Part shown: piece by piece, positions 1 through 7,962 of the stretch
Layout: every line of letters starts with the position of its first letter
Numbering within the stretch: the stretch's first letter is position 1
Assembly (NCBI GenBank): GCA_964571855.1
Contig: CAZNDO010000002.1
Coordinates: 248,001 to 312,000, forward strand
Source: CAYYFX01 sp964571855
GTDB lineage: Bacteria > ARS69
DNA length: 64,000 nt
Direction: 5' to 3'
Translations under genes and position numbers: made by a program
Notes under the pieces: model-generated
Database searches by the model: none
Told to the model about the DNA's origin: nothing
The model's input: the letters and a program-made list of their open reading frames with translations, nothing else

Positions 1-1290
1 CCCGGCGGCCACGGACCCGCGCGCATGGCGTCCGCAGATCACCATCACCGCCGTGCAGTGCAGGAACATCGCCGCGGCGCTGACCAGCGCGACGCCCGGC
101 AGCCCGTGTCCGTGCCGGATGGCCGCCAGCCCGGCGAAGTAGTTCAGCACGACCGCGCCGGCGCCCAGCGGCACGAGCCAGTTCTGCCGGTCGATGGCCA
201 TGAGGTAGTAGCCGGGCAGGATGGCCAGGCACGAGAACACGATGGACAGCGTGAGGAGCCGGAAGATCGCGATGGAGTCGGTGAACTCCGGCAGGAGCCA
301 CAGCACCGGCAGGTGCAGCACCAGGTACGAGAAGCCGAGCACGATGGACGTGACCAGGGCGAGGAACGCGGTGGGCTTCTCCAGGTGCTCGCGGAGCCGG
401 GCGGGGTCCCGGGCCTCGCCGAACATGCGCAGGAACACGGGGTAGATGACGAAGCCCACGGAGTCCGCGCTGTACCGCACCAGGCTGGAGATCGTGACCG
501 CCAGCCCGTAGATGCCCAGCTTCTCGTTCGGGAGGACCTGGTCCACGAGCACGCGATCCACGTTGCGCAGCGCGAGGCGCGTGAGGTTGTACAGCCAGAT
601 CGGGAACCCCGCGACGAGCAGCGCGCGCACCTCCGCGCCGGACCAGCCGAACCGCGGCGGGTCTCCGCTCTCGCGGATGAACAGCGCGGTGGTACCCGCC
701 CGCGTCACGAACCACGCGCCCATCAGCCCGGCCATCTCGAACCCGGGCAGGAGCGCCAGGGACAGCACCAGGTTGGAGACGGCGAAGCGCAGCTGCACCT
801 TCGTGATGAGCGGGATGCGGCCGGTGGCGCGCAGCAGCGCCTTGTAGGTGTTCGTGAGCTGCTCCAGCACCACCAGGGCGCCGAGCAGCGGCAGCGCCCA
901 CCGGTCCGTCGGGTGCAGCGAATCCCAGCGTGCGGCCACGACGACGCCGAGCCCCGCCCACAGGACCGTCCCCGCGGCGAGGATCCCCGTCATCCCGGTG
1001 GCGCGCGCCCGTTCGAGGTGCGCTTCCTCGCGCCCGCCGATGAGGTGCCCGATGCGCTTGTTGTAGCCCTCCATGAAGCCGAGCTGCGCGCTCTGCCCGT
1101 ACTCGAAGATCAGCGAGTAGTGCTGCCAGAGACCGTTGCCGGCGGGGCCGAGCACGCGGGCCACCACGAAGCCGCGGATCATCGTGGCGAAGCGGAGGAC
1201 GTACTGGCTCCCGGCGATCCCCGCCACGTCGGCGAGGATGGCGCGGAGCCCGGTGCGGGAGTCGACTTGCGCCGTGGGTTTGTCGGTCAT
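1..1290 (-). CDS. wzx: Polysaccharide flippase (Wzx/PST type), 3' end outside window
   Basis: An inner-membrane flippase of the oligosaccharide/polysaccharide transporter family, which moves undecaprenyl-linked repeat units from cytoplasm to periplasm. The ATG is at 1288-1290 and the frame stays open for 430 codons to the window edge, so the C-terminus is missing. The product begins MTDKPTAQVDSR, followed by an amphipathic segment and GSQYVLRFATMIRGFVVARV, the usual first helix of such flippases. Further long hydrophobic helices follow, for example near codons 270-430. It lies downstream of the three tRNA genes and is probably the last recognisable member of the exopolysaccharide cluster. The family is clear; the sugar unit carried is not predictable. 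Confidence 0.85.
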   Translation of the reverse strand, partial: MTDKPTAQVDSRTGLRAILADVAGIAGSQYVLRFATMIRGFVVARVLGPAGNGLWQHYSLIFEYGQSAQLGFMEGYNKRIGHLIGGREEAHLERARATGMTGILAAGTVLWAGLGVVVAARWDSLHPTDRWALPLLGALVVLEQLTNTYKALLRATGRIPLITKVQLRFAVSNLVLSLALLPGFEMAGLMGAWFVTRAGTTALFIRESGDPPRFGWSGAEVRALLVAGFPIWLYNLTRLALRNVDRVLVDQVLPNEKLGIYGLAVTISSLVRYSADSVGFVIYPVFLRMFGEARDPARLREHLEKPTAFLALVTSIVLGFSYLVLHLPVLWLLPEFTDSIAIFRLLTLSIVFSCLAILPGYYLMAIDRQNWLVPLGAGAVVLNYFAGLAAIRHGHGLPGVALVSAAAMFLHCTAVMVICGRHARGSVAAG

Positions 1291-1382
1291 CGGCGGGCTG
1301 CGCACCTCGTCCCGCACGCCTTCCGGCGCGGGCTCGGACCCGGGCCCCGGCCGGATCGGCGGGGACGTTCACGGCGGGCGGG

Positions 1383-1465
1383 TGCCGGGAGCGGGGGTCG
1401 AACCCGCACGGGGAGTCCCCAGCGGATTTTAAGTCCGCCGCGTCTGCCGGTTTCGCCATCCCGGC
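1383..1465 (-). tRNA. tRNA-Leu (anticodon UAA)
   Basis: Read on the minus strand, it starts GCCGGGATGGCGAAACCGGC and ends with the complementary acceptor TCCCGGC plus discriminator A. The anticodon loop CTTAAAA (1433-1427) gives UAA. A long class II variable arm (CTGGGGACTCCCCG) and the T arm GGGTTCGACCC are present. The 3' CCA is not encoded: the gene is followed by CCC. Confidence 0.95.
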
Positions 1466-1515
1466 GCGTCCCGCCCGGATGCGGCGCGCGGAGTTCCCCG
1501 GGTTCGCGCTCGTGC

Positions 1516-1589
1516 TGGAGGCGGCACCCAGATTCGAACTGGGGATGAAGGATTTGCAGTCCTCTGCCTTACCACTTGGCTATGCCGCC
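1516..1589 (-). tRNA. tRNA-Cys (anticodon GCA), CCA encoded
   Basis: Minus-strand gene with acceptor GGCGGCA pairing with TGCCGCC, discriminator T and an encoded CCA (1516-1518). The anticodon loop CTGCAAA gives GCA (1558-1556). The D arm AGCCAAGTGGTAAGGC and T arm CAGTTCGAATCTG are intact. It is the middle gene of a Gly-Cys-Leu tandem array. Confidence 0.95.
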
Positions 1590-1634
1590 CTGCAGGAAGC
1601 GAGGACGCAGGGCCGCCTGCGTCCTCGCGAAGAT

Positions 1635-1709
1635 TGGAGCGGGAAACGGGACTTGAACCCGCGACATCCACCTTGGCAAGGTGGCGCTCTACCACTGAGC
1701 TATTCCCGC
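1635..1709 (-). tRNA. tRNA-Gly (anticodon GCC), CCA encoded
   Basis: Minus-strand gene with acceptor GCGGGAA pairing with TTCCCGC, discriminator T and encoded CCA (1635-1637). The anticodon loop TTGCCAA gives GCC. The D arm AGCTCAGTGGTAGAGC and T arm GGGTTCAAGTCCC are canonical. It is the first gene of the array behind the promoter at 1724-1752. Confidence 0.96.
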
Positions 1710-1723
1710 TCGAAGGCTGGAAC

Positions 1724-1752
1724 AGGGTAGGCGGCGCGCGCCCGGCTGTCAA
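1724..1752 (-). promoter_or_regulatory. Sigma-70 promoter of the tRNA-Gly/Cys/Leu array
   Basis: On the minus strand a perfect -35 box TTGACA (1752-1747) is followed after 17 nt by TACCCT (1729-1724). It sits 14 nt before the mature 5' end of tRNA-Gly. The -10 box is weak (3 of 6), but the perfect -35, the ideal spacing and the position make this a convincing stable-RNA promoter. Confidence 0.75.
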
Positions 1753-1806
1753 GACGGCGTCGGGTCGTTCCGGACGGACGTGACCCGGCCGGCGTGTCCC
1801 GTGCCG

Positions 1807-3363
1807 TCACTCGCGGACGGACACCGACGCGGTGGCGCGTCCGCGGACCGTGGACCCGCCCTCGGCGGCGTCCTCGGTGGCGCGCAACGCGGCGCGATCC
1901 AGTCCCAGCAGCGCCTGCACCACCCGCCGGTCGTACCACTCCCCCGCCTTGGAGCGCAGCGTCTCGAGCGCGTCCGTGAGCTTCGCCGCCTTCCGGTACG
2001 AGCGATCCGACGTCATGATGTCGAACGCGTTCGCCACGATGAGCACGTGCGTGGGCAGCGGGATCGCGTCGCCCTTGAGCTTGTCGGGATAGCCGCTGCC
2101 GTCGCACCGCTCGTGATGGTGGCGGACCAGCGGGGCCAGCGGCGCGAGCGCGGGGATGGAGCGCAGCAGCTTGTCGCCGGCGGCCGCGTGCGTGCGCACG
2201 AGCTCCAGCTCCTCCGGCGTGAACGCGCCCTCCTTCTTCAGGAGCGTCTCCGGCAGGTTCAGCTTGCCCAGGTCGTGCACCAGCGCGGCGCGGCGCAGGG
2301 TCGCGCGCGTGTCCGCGTCCAGGTTCAGCGCGCGGGCCATCTGGTCGCAGTACCGCGCCACGCGGGCGGCGTGCCCGCGCGCGTACGGGTCGCGCGCCTC
2401 GATCTGTGCGGCCAGCCCGGCCAGGATGTCGTCGATGGAGCGCTCCAGCCGCTCCCGTGCGCTCCACGCGCCGAGCGTGGTGGCGGCGATCGTGGCGTAC
2501 GCGCCGAGCAGCGCGGCATCGTCGGCCGTGAAGGCGGCGCCGTCGTCCGCGCGTCCCTCCACGACGAGCACGCCGAGGAGCGTCTCGCCCAGCCGCACGG
2601 GCGCGGCGACCAGCGTCGTCGTCGGCTTCGTGAACTCGGGCCCGCCCTCGGGGACGTTGCCGTCCAGGTGGAATGCGCGCCCCTCGCGGGCGCACCGCCC
2701 GGGGATGCCCTCGCCCAGCGGCGTCCGCCAGCGCATCGCGGTCTCGGACTCCTCGCCCGCGGCGTCGAGCACCACGAAGTCGCCCTTGGTCTCGTCGATG
2801 CCCACGAAGTACGCCGCCCGCCCGCGGAGGCACTCCAGGCCTCCCTCCACGAGCATCGCGCGCAGATCCTCGGTGCCGGCGGCCGCCTGCACCGCGTGGG
2901 CGACGCGCGCGATGCCCTCGTCGAGCCGATCCCGGGAGCGCTTCCCTTCCGGCGCGCGGCTCCCGGAGAGTTCGGACGTGATCTCGCGGATCGTCGTCGT
3001 GATGCGGCCGATCTCGTCCTCGGACGCCTCGCGGAGCGTGTCGCTGAAGCCCGCGGACGCCTCCCGGCTCGCCACGCGCAGGATCTGGACGACCGCCCGC
3101 GCCAGCTCGCGGCGGATGAGCAGGAACCCCGCGCCGGCCGACACGATCATCAGGATCACGACCGCGCCCGGCAGCCCCGCCAGCCCGCCCGCGCCCTGCT
3201 CCAGCAGGAACAGGGAGAGCAGGATCGGCACGAGCGCCATCAGCGCGAAGCCGGCCGAGAGCAGCGGTCCCACGTCCGGCGCGGCCGGGCGCGACGCGGC
3301 GGAAGAGGACTTGGCGCTGCCGGCCGGGCCGGAGCGCGTCTGCGGGCGTTGCGGGCGATCCAT
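1807..3363 (-). CDS. Membrane-anchored GAF/HD-GYP protein, probable c-di-GMP phosphodiesterase
   Basis: A 518-residue protein. Two hydrophobic helices (about 33-54 and 62-83) are followed by a HAMP-like linker, a GAF-like sensor region (about 145-300) and a C-terminal HD-GYP domain (about 310-500). The metal-binding HD is at 363-364 (VHDLGKLN). The HHHE and GYP signatures are at about 415-426, within RHHHERCDGSGYP, so catalysis looks possible. HD-GYP enzymes degrade cyclic di-GMP. The ATG at 3363 is preceded by AGGGGGG. It follows the GT4 gene by 86 nt and is separated from wzx by the tRNA array. Its place at the end of an exopolysaccharide operon suggests feedback between c-di-GMP and polymer synthesis; the signal sensed by the GAF region is unknown. 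Confidence 0.88.
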   Translation of the reverse strand: MDRPQRPQTRSGPAGSAKSSSAASRPAAPDVGPLLSAGFALMALVPILLSLFLLEQGAGGLAGLPGAVVILMIVSAGAGFLLIRRELARAVVQILRVASREASAGFSDTLREASEDEIGRITTTIREITSELSGSRAPEGKRSRDRLDEGIARVAHAVQAAAGTEDLRAMLVEGGLECLRGRAAYFVGIDETKGDFVVLDAAGEESETAMRWRTPLGEGIPGRCAREGRAFHLDGNVPEGGPEFTKPTTTLVAAPVRLGETLLGVLVVEGRADDGAAFTADDAALLGAYATIAATTLGAWSARERLERSIDDILAGLAAQIEARDPYARGHAARVARYCDQMARALNLDADTRATLRRAALVHDLGKLNLPETLLKKEGAFTPEELELVRTHAAAGDKLLRSIPALAPLAPLVRHHHERCDGSGYPDKLKGDAIPLPTHVLIVANAFDIMTSDRSYRKAAKLTDALETLRSKAGEWYDRRVVQALLGLDRAALRATEDAAEGGSTVRGRATASVSVRE

Positions 3364-3449
3364 CGGGCGGCGACCCCCCTGGGCGGACGGACTCCGGAAG
3401 GTATCGACCGTTCCGGGGGCGGGTTTGAGCCCCGGGAACCGGCCCGGCC

Positions 3450-4532
3450 TCAGCCCGCCGCCAGGGACCGGTACAGCTCCAGCGTCCGGTCCGCCACCCG
3501 GTCCCAGTCGTACCGGTCCGCGATCCGGTCCCGGGCGGCCGCCCCCAGGCGCCGGCGCCCGTCGGGGTCCGCCAGGAGGGCCAGCAGCGCCCGTCCGAGG
3601 TCCGCCACGTCCCCCCGCCGGAAGACCTCTCCGGCCCCCTCCACCACCTCGGCGTTCTCGGGGATGTCGCTGGCGAGGACCGCCCGGCCGAAGCTCATGG
3701 CCTCGAGCAGCGCGATGGACAGACCTTCCAGGGACGATGGCACGACCACGACGGCGGCATGCTGCTGCAGCGCGGCCAGCGTCTCCCCGTACACCGACCC
3801 GAGGAAGCGCACGTTCTCCCCCGCGAGGCTCCGGCACTCCGTGACGTAGTCGTCGGTGAAGTGCCCCTCCCCGGCGATGACCAGCGGCCACTGGGGGACC
3901 GTCTCCCGGTGCGCGCGCAGGAGCACGTGCAGTCCCTTCTCGGGAACGAGCCGTCCCACGAAGAGCACGTACCGCTCCGGCGCCAGGCCGAGGCCCTCCA
4001 GCGGCGCGGGCGGTGCGGGGTCCGGGAGCACGGTCCCGTTCGGGATGAACCGGACGTTCCCGCCGCCCTGCGCGCGGAAGTGCTCCTCCAGGGTCCGCGA
4101 CACGACGATCGTCGCGTGGGGGAAGCGCGTGGCCGACCACTCGCAGGCGCGCAGGAACGCGGCCGCCGCGCGGCCCCACTTCTCCCGTCGCCAGTCCAGC
4201 CCGTGCACGGTCACCACCACCTTCCGTCCGGCGAGCCGCGGCAGGAACGCGAGGGCCGAGGGGCCGAGCGCGTGGTAGTGCACGATGTCGGCCGCGGCGA
4301 GCAGCACGTCCCCGGTGGCGAGCATCGTGTGGGTGATCGCGTCCATATGCTTCGTGTTCCATGAGGGCAGGCGCCGCAGCTCGACCCCGGGGAGCCGCGC
4401 GTCCGGCGGCGTGTAGTACCGGCGGCAGTACGCCCGCACGGTGCAGCCGCGGACGGCGAGCCGCCGCGCGAGCTCGTCGACGTGCCGCTCGATGCCGCCG
4501 AACGTCGCGGGCACGCCCTTCTGCCCGATCAT
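3450..4532 (-). CDS. GT4 family glycosyltransferase
   Basis: A 360-residue GT-B glycosyltransferase, presumably adding one sugar of the exopolysaccharide repeat at the cytoplasmic face. The N-terminal donor-domain motif GQKGVPATFGGIERHVDELA and the C-terminal EGLSIALLEAM (E269, E277, the GT4 EX7E motif) are intact, as is FVGRLVPEKG (191-200). The ATG at 4532 overlaps the stop of the upstream GT4 as ATGA. However, an upstream in-frame ATC at 4544 has GGAGG seven bases before it and would restore the usual first beta strand (IRIAMIG), so the real start may be the rare codon ATC. Acceptor and donor sugars cannot be predicted. Confidence 0.9.
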   Translation of the reverse strand: MIGQKGVPATFGGIERHVDELARRLAVRGCTVRAYCRRYYTPPDARLPGVELRRLPSWNTKHMDAITHTMLATGDVLLAAADIVHYHALGPSALAFLPRLAGRKVVVTVHGLDWRREKWGRAAAAFLRACEWSATRFPHATIVVSRTLEEHFRAQGGGNVRFIPNGTVLPDPAPPAPLEGLGLAPERYVLFVGRLVPEKGLHVLLRAHRETVPQWPLVIAGEGHFTDDYVTECRSLAGENVRFLGSVYGETLAALQQHAAVVVVPSSLEGLSIALLEAMSFGRAVLASDIPENAEVVEGAGEVFRRGDVADLGRALLALLADPDGRRRLGAAARDRIADRYDWDRVADRTLELYRSLAAG

Positions 4533-5752
4533 CGCGATCCGGATGGCGCCACCTCCGCGAGCAGTTCCAGCATCCGCGTCACCTGGTCCGACAGCCGGTA
4601 CTCGGTCTCCGCGATCTCGCGGCCCCGTCGCCCGAGCCGTGCGGCCAGATCCGGCGAATCCTGCAACGTGCGCAGCGCCCTCGCCAGGGCCTCCGGGTCC
4701 CCGGGCGGGACCAGGATCCCGTTCTCGCCGTCGCGGACGATCTCCGGGAGACCGCCCCGGCGCGTCGCCACCACGGGGACGCCGGACGCCGCGGCCTCCA
4801 GCGCCGCCATCGGGGCATTCTCCTGCCACAGCGACGGCATCACGACCGCGCGCGCGGCGCGCACGCGCTCCAGCACCGCCGCGCGCGGCAGGGCGCCGGC
4901 GAACCGCACGCGGTCCGGCGCGTCCGCCGCGGCGCCGCGCAGCGCCGCCGCATCGGGCCCGTCCCCGGCGATCGTCACGGCCAGGGCCGGATCGCCCCGC
5001 ACCGCATCGACCAGCGTGGCCACGCCCTTCTCGCGCGCAAGCCGGCCGGCGTACAGGAATCCATCCCCCGGCGCGGCGGCCGCGGGGATGGCCGCGGCGT
5101 CCAGACCGTTCGGCACCACCTCGATCCGGCCGCCGAATCCCATGGCCCGCGCCTGCGCGGCCAGGAAGCGGCTGGGCGACACGAACACGCGGATGCCGCG
5201 TTCCAGGGTCCGGCGGGCCCGGTGCCACGCGGACTCCGCCGCGGCCACGGCGGACGCGGCCGCGGATCCGCGGACGCAGCGGTGGACGATCGCGTGCGCG
5301 AACCGCCCGCCCGCGCACCGCGTGCACACGGCGCCCTCCGTGAACAGGAGATAGTTCGGGCAGACGATCTTGTAGTCGTGCAGCGTGTGCACGGCCGGGA
5401 CGCCCGCCTCGCGCAGCGCGTCCACGATGGACGGCGAGAGCTGGTGATGGAAGTTGTGCAGGTGTGCCACGTCGGGGCGGGCGTCCCGCAGCAGCGCGGC
5501 GAGCCGGCGCTTGGCCTCGCCCGAGTGGATCACGCCCGCGGCGGCGCGCAGCGCGGCGAGGGGGCCGCCGCCGTCCCACCGCACCTCGGGCGCGAAGCGG
5601 TCGGCCCAGGGCGTGGGCAGGTTGCGCGCGGACGCCATCGCGAACGGGATCACCTCGTGGCCGGCCGCCGCGTAGCCGTGCGCGAGGTCGAAGAGGACGC
5701 GCTCCGAGCCGCCCTTCTCCCAGTAGAACTTGTTGACGACCAGGATTCTCAT
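4529..5752 (-). CDS. GT4 family glycosyltransferase
   Basis: A 407-residue GT-B enzyme starting MRILVVNKFYWEKGGSERV, the glycine-rich N-terminal loop typical of GT4. The EX7E motif lies in WQENAPMAALEAAASG near residue 320, followed by the nucleotide-sugar loop GGLPEIVRDGENG. A central stretch CPNYLLFTEGAVCTRCAGG carries three cysteines, a feature seen in some GT4 subfamilies and possibly a small metal site. It starts with ATG 28 nt after the radical SAM gene and couples to the next GT4 by ATGA. It probably acts in exopolysaccharide repeat assembly. Confidence 0.9.
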   Translation of the reverse strand: MRILVVNKFYWEKGGSERVLFDLAHGYAAAGHEVIPFAMASARNLPTPWADRFAPEVRWDGGGPLAALRAAAGVIHSGEAKRRLAALLRDARPDVAHLHNFHHQLSPSIVDALREAGVPAVHTLHDYKIVCPNYLLFTEGAVCTRCAGGRFAHAIVHRCVRGSAAASAVAAAESAWHRARRTLERGIRVFVSPSRFLAAQARAMGFGGRIEVVPNGLDAAAIPAAAAPGDGFLYAGRLAREKGVATLVDAVRGDPALAVTIAGDGPDAAALRGAAADAPDRVRFAGALPRAAVLERVRAARAVVMPSLWQENAPMAALEAAASGVPVVATRRGGLPEIVRDGENGILVPPGDPEALARALRTLQDSPDLAARLGRRGREIAETEYRLSDQVTRMLELLAEVAPSGSR

Positions 5753-5762
5753 CGACGGGCGA

Positions 5763-5780
5763 CGCGCCGGGGCGGTCGGG
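5763..5780 (-). repeat. 18-bp direct repeat, copy 2 (downstream of radical SAM gene)
   Basis: The plus-strand sequence cgcgccggggcggtcggg is identical to 6826-6843. This copy lies in the 28-nt spacer directly after the radical SAM stop codon. With the other copy it brackets a 1,063-bp unit (5781-6843) that contains only the radical SAM gene and its leader. Confidence 0.85.
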
Positions 5781-6812
5781 TCACGCGGCCGGGTGCTCCG
5801 CGCGGCGCGGCGACGTCCCGGGCTCCCCGCCGCGCGGCGTGGCCCCGGAGAGCCAGCGCCGGACGATCCACTTCGCGGGAACCAGCGGGTTCGCCTTCAT
5901 GCCGGGCGCCACGGTGCAGCTCATCCAGCACTGGATGGGGCACGAGCGCACGTCGTCCAGCACGCCGGGCGTGGACGCCGCGGCCTCGATCTCCTCCCAG
6001 GTGGACTCGTTCAGGTTCCCCAGCGGGCGGTTCAGGATGTTGCACGGGAACACGCGGCCGTGATGGTCCACGTGGATGTGCCGGACCGCCGCGGTGCACG
6101 GCTCGCGGCGCGGCTTCCCGTCGATGTAGTCGATGATGCCGTCCGTGTAGTACGCGCGGAACCAGTCCTTGGGACGCGGCGAGCGGAGCTGCCGCGTGGC
6201 GATGTCCACGAGGTCCGCCCGCGTCGTGGCGTCCCGCGGCACCATGTCGTTCTGGTTGCCGAAGTAGACCTCCGAGGAGTGGACCACGCTGCACACGTAG
6301 TCCACCCCCAGGGATTCCGCGAGCTGCTTCACCGCGCCGAGCGCGCCGGGATTGTCCTTCGACCCGGTGCAGGCCAGCCCGAGGTCCGTGATCCCGGCCG
6401 CCTTCAGCTCCTTCGCCGTGCGCATGATCTTCTCGAAGCAGCCCTTGTGGTTCCGGATCCGGTCGTGCAGCTCGCCGACGCCGTCGGTGGAGATGCGGAT
6501 CGCGATCGGCCCGGCCTTCGCCATCTCGACCGCCTGCCGGACGATCTTCTCCGTGAGCACGCCGTTCGTGGAGAACACGAAGCGCGGCGAGTCCAGATGG
6601 TCCCGGAGCACCGCGATGATCCCCGGGAGATCGTCCCGCATGAACGGCTCCCCGCCCGAGATGTTGATGTTCCGGAGGCTCCTGGGGAGCCTCCGGTACC
6701 ACTCGGGCGGGAGCTCGTGACGGTCCGGCCTCGACCAGATGTCGCACATCACGCAGAACGTGTTGCAGCGGTGGTTCACCGCGAGGATGGCGTCCGTCGG
6801 TCGAAGCTGCAC
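5781..6812 (-). CDS. Radical SAM protein with SPASM/twitch-like C-terminus
   Basis: A 343-residue radical SAM enzyme. The 4Fe-4S cluster motif CX3CX2C is C16, C20 and C23 (CNTFCVMC). The SAM-binding GGE motif follows in INISGGEPF. The C-terminus has further cysteines (HHGRVFPCNI and CPIQCWMSC), as in SPASM or twitch auxiliary-cluster domains. The reaction is unknown; related proteins in polysaccharide loci are mostly uncharacterised. The start is GTG at 6812 with GAGGAGGAAGC before it. The gene is flanked by exact 18-bp direct repeats, suggesting it can move or be lost as a unit. It could modify a sugar or a lipid-linked intermediate, or mature a peptide, but no peptide gene is visible next to it. 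Confidence 0.88.
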   Translation of the reverse strand: MQLRPTDAILAVNHRCNTFCVMCDIWSRPDRHELPPEWYRRLPRSLRNINISGGEPFMRDDLPGIIAVLRDHLDSPRFVFSTNGVLTEKIVRQAVEMAKAGPIAIRISTDGVGELHDRIRNHKGCFEKIMRTAKELKAAGITDLGLACTGSKDNPGALGAVKQLAESLGVDYVCSVVHSSEVYFGNQNDMVPRDATTRADLVDIATRQLRSPRPKDWFRAYYTDGIIDYIDGKPRREPCTAAVRHIHVDHHGRVFPCNILNRPLGNLNESTWEEIEAAASTPGVLDDVRSCPIQCWMSCTVAPGMKANPLVPAKWIVRRWLSGATPRGGEPGTSPRRAEHPAA

Positions 6813-6825
6813 GCTTCCTCCTCTC

Positions 6826-6843
6826 CGCGCCGGGGCGGTCGGG
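6826..6843 (-). repeat. 18-bp direct repeat, copy 1 (upstream of radical SAM gene)
   Basis: The plus-strand sequence cgcgccggggcggtcggg is identical to 5763-5780. It sits between the DegT stop (6848) and the radical SAM ribosome-binding site. The bases next to the two copies differ on both sides, so the repeat is exactly 18 bp. Confidence 0.85.
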
Positions 6844-6847
6844 GCCG

Positions 6848-7960
6848 TCAGGCCCGCGCCGCCACCAGCTCCTTCAGCACCGAGGCCACGTAGGCCGGCG
6901 CGTCCTCGGCCATCTCCGCGTACAGCGGGAGCGACACGACCTCGGCGGCCAGCTTCTCCGCGTTCGGGAAGGCGCCCGGCCCGAAGCCCAGGCGCGCGTA
7001 CGCCGGCTGCAGGTGCAGCGGGATCGGGTAGTGCACCCCCACGCCCACGCCGCGCTTCGCGAGCAGCGGCAGCAGGGCCTCGCGGTCCGGCACCCGCACG
7101 ACGTACAGGTGGTACACGTGCCGCACGCCCGGCCGCGGCCGGATCGGCTGCACCTCCTCCACGCCGGCGAGCAGCGAATCGTAGCGGGCCGCGAAACGGC
7201 GCCGCGCCTCCGTCCACGCCTCGAGGTGGCGGAGCTTCACGTCCAGGACGGCGGCCTGCAGGCCGTCCAGGCGGTAGTTGTACCCCTCCACCTGGTGCTC
7301 GTACTTGGTCGTCCGGCCGTGGTCCCGCAGCAGCCGGATGCGCGCGGCGAGCCCGTCGTCGTCCGTGGTGATGCCGCCGCCGTCGCCGTACGCGCCGAGG
7401 TTCTTGCCCGGGTAGAAGCTGAAGCACGCCACGCGGCCGAAGCCGCCCACGCGCTTGCCGTTCACCTCGGCGCCGTGCGCCTGGGCCGAGTCCTCGATCA
7501 CGGTCACGTTGCGGCGCTTCGCGATCTCCAGGATCGGGTGGATGTCCACCGGCTGCCCGAAGATGTGCACGGGGACGATGGCCTTCGTGCGCGGGCCGAT
7601 CGCCTTCTCGATCTGCGCGGGGTCGATGCACCCGTCCTCCAGGCGGCAGTCGACGAACCTGATGGTGGCGCCGGTCTGGCTGATGGCCTCCGTGGTGGCG
7701 ATGAAGGTCCAGGGCGTGGTGATGACCTCGTCGCCCGGGCCGATGTCCAGCGCGGCGAAGGCGAGGTGCAGCGCCGCGGTGCCCGACGCCACGCCGATGG
7801 AGTGCTTGGTGCCGCAGTACGCGGCGAAGTTCCTCTCGTACTTCTCGAGCGCCGGGCCGCCGATGTAGGCGCAGTGCTCGAGGATCTCGGACATGGCGGC
7901 GTCGATTTCCGGCTTGATCGTGTGGTACTGGGCCCGCAGGTCGTTGAACGGGACGTTCAC
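6848..7960 (-). CDS. DegT/DnrJ/EryC1 family sugar aminotransferase
   Basis: A 370-residue PLP-dependent aminotransferase that aminates a keto nucleotide sugar. The PLP lysine is K186 in SFYPGKNLGAYGDGG, and EDSAQAHGA (156-164) supplies the aspartate that contacts the pyridine nitrogen. The GTG at 7960 lies 2 nt after the stop of the Gfo/Idh oxidoreductase gene. An oxidoreductase plus DegT pair is the standard way to make a 3-amino sugar nucleotide (WlbA/WlbC-like or GnnA/GnnB-like). The likely product is a UDP- or dTDP-linked amino sugar for the exopolysaccharide; it might also serve lipid A (see findings). Confidence 0.92.
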   Translation of the reverse strand: MNVPFNDLRAQYHTIKPEIDAAMSEILEHCAYIGGPALEKYERNFAAYCGTKHSIGVASGTAALHLAFAALDIGPGDEVITTPWTFIATTEAISQTGATIRFVDCRLEDGCIDPAQIEKAIGPRTKAIVPVHIFGQPVDIHPILEIAKRRNVTVIEDSAQAHGAEVNGKRVGGFGRVACFSFYPGKNLGAYGDGGGITTDDDGLAARIRLLRDHGRTTKYEHQVEGYNYRLDGLQAAVLDVKLRHLEAWTEARRRFAARYDSLLAGVEEVQPIRPRPGVRHVYHLYVVRVPDREALLPLLAKRGVGVGVHYPIPLHLQPAYARLGFGPGAFPNAEKLAAEVVSLPLYAEMAEDAPAYVASVLKELVAARA

Positions 7961-7962
7961 GG

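Noticed and set aside
25..1548. Plus-strand open frame of about 500 codons across the left edge
   Set aside because: It is antisense to the flippase gene and runs through tRNA-Leu. The composition is histidine/arginine-rich with no recognisable domain.
1383..1709. tRNA array as an integration (attachment) site
   Set aside because: No integrase gene is visible and I found no repeated copy of a tRNA 3' end within the window.
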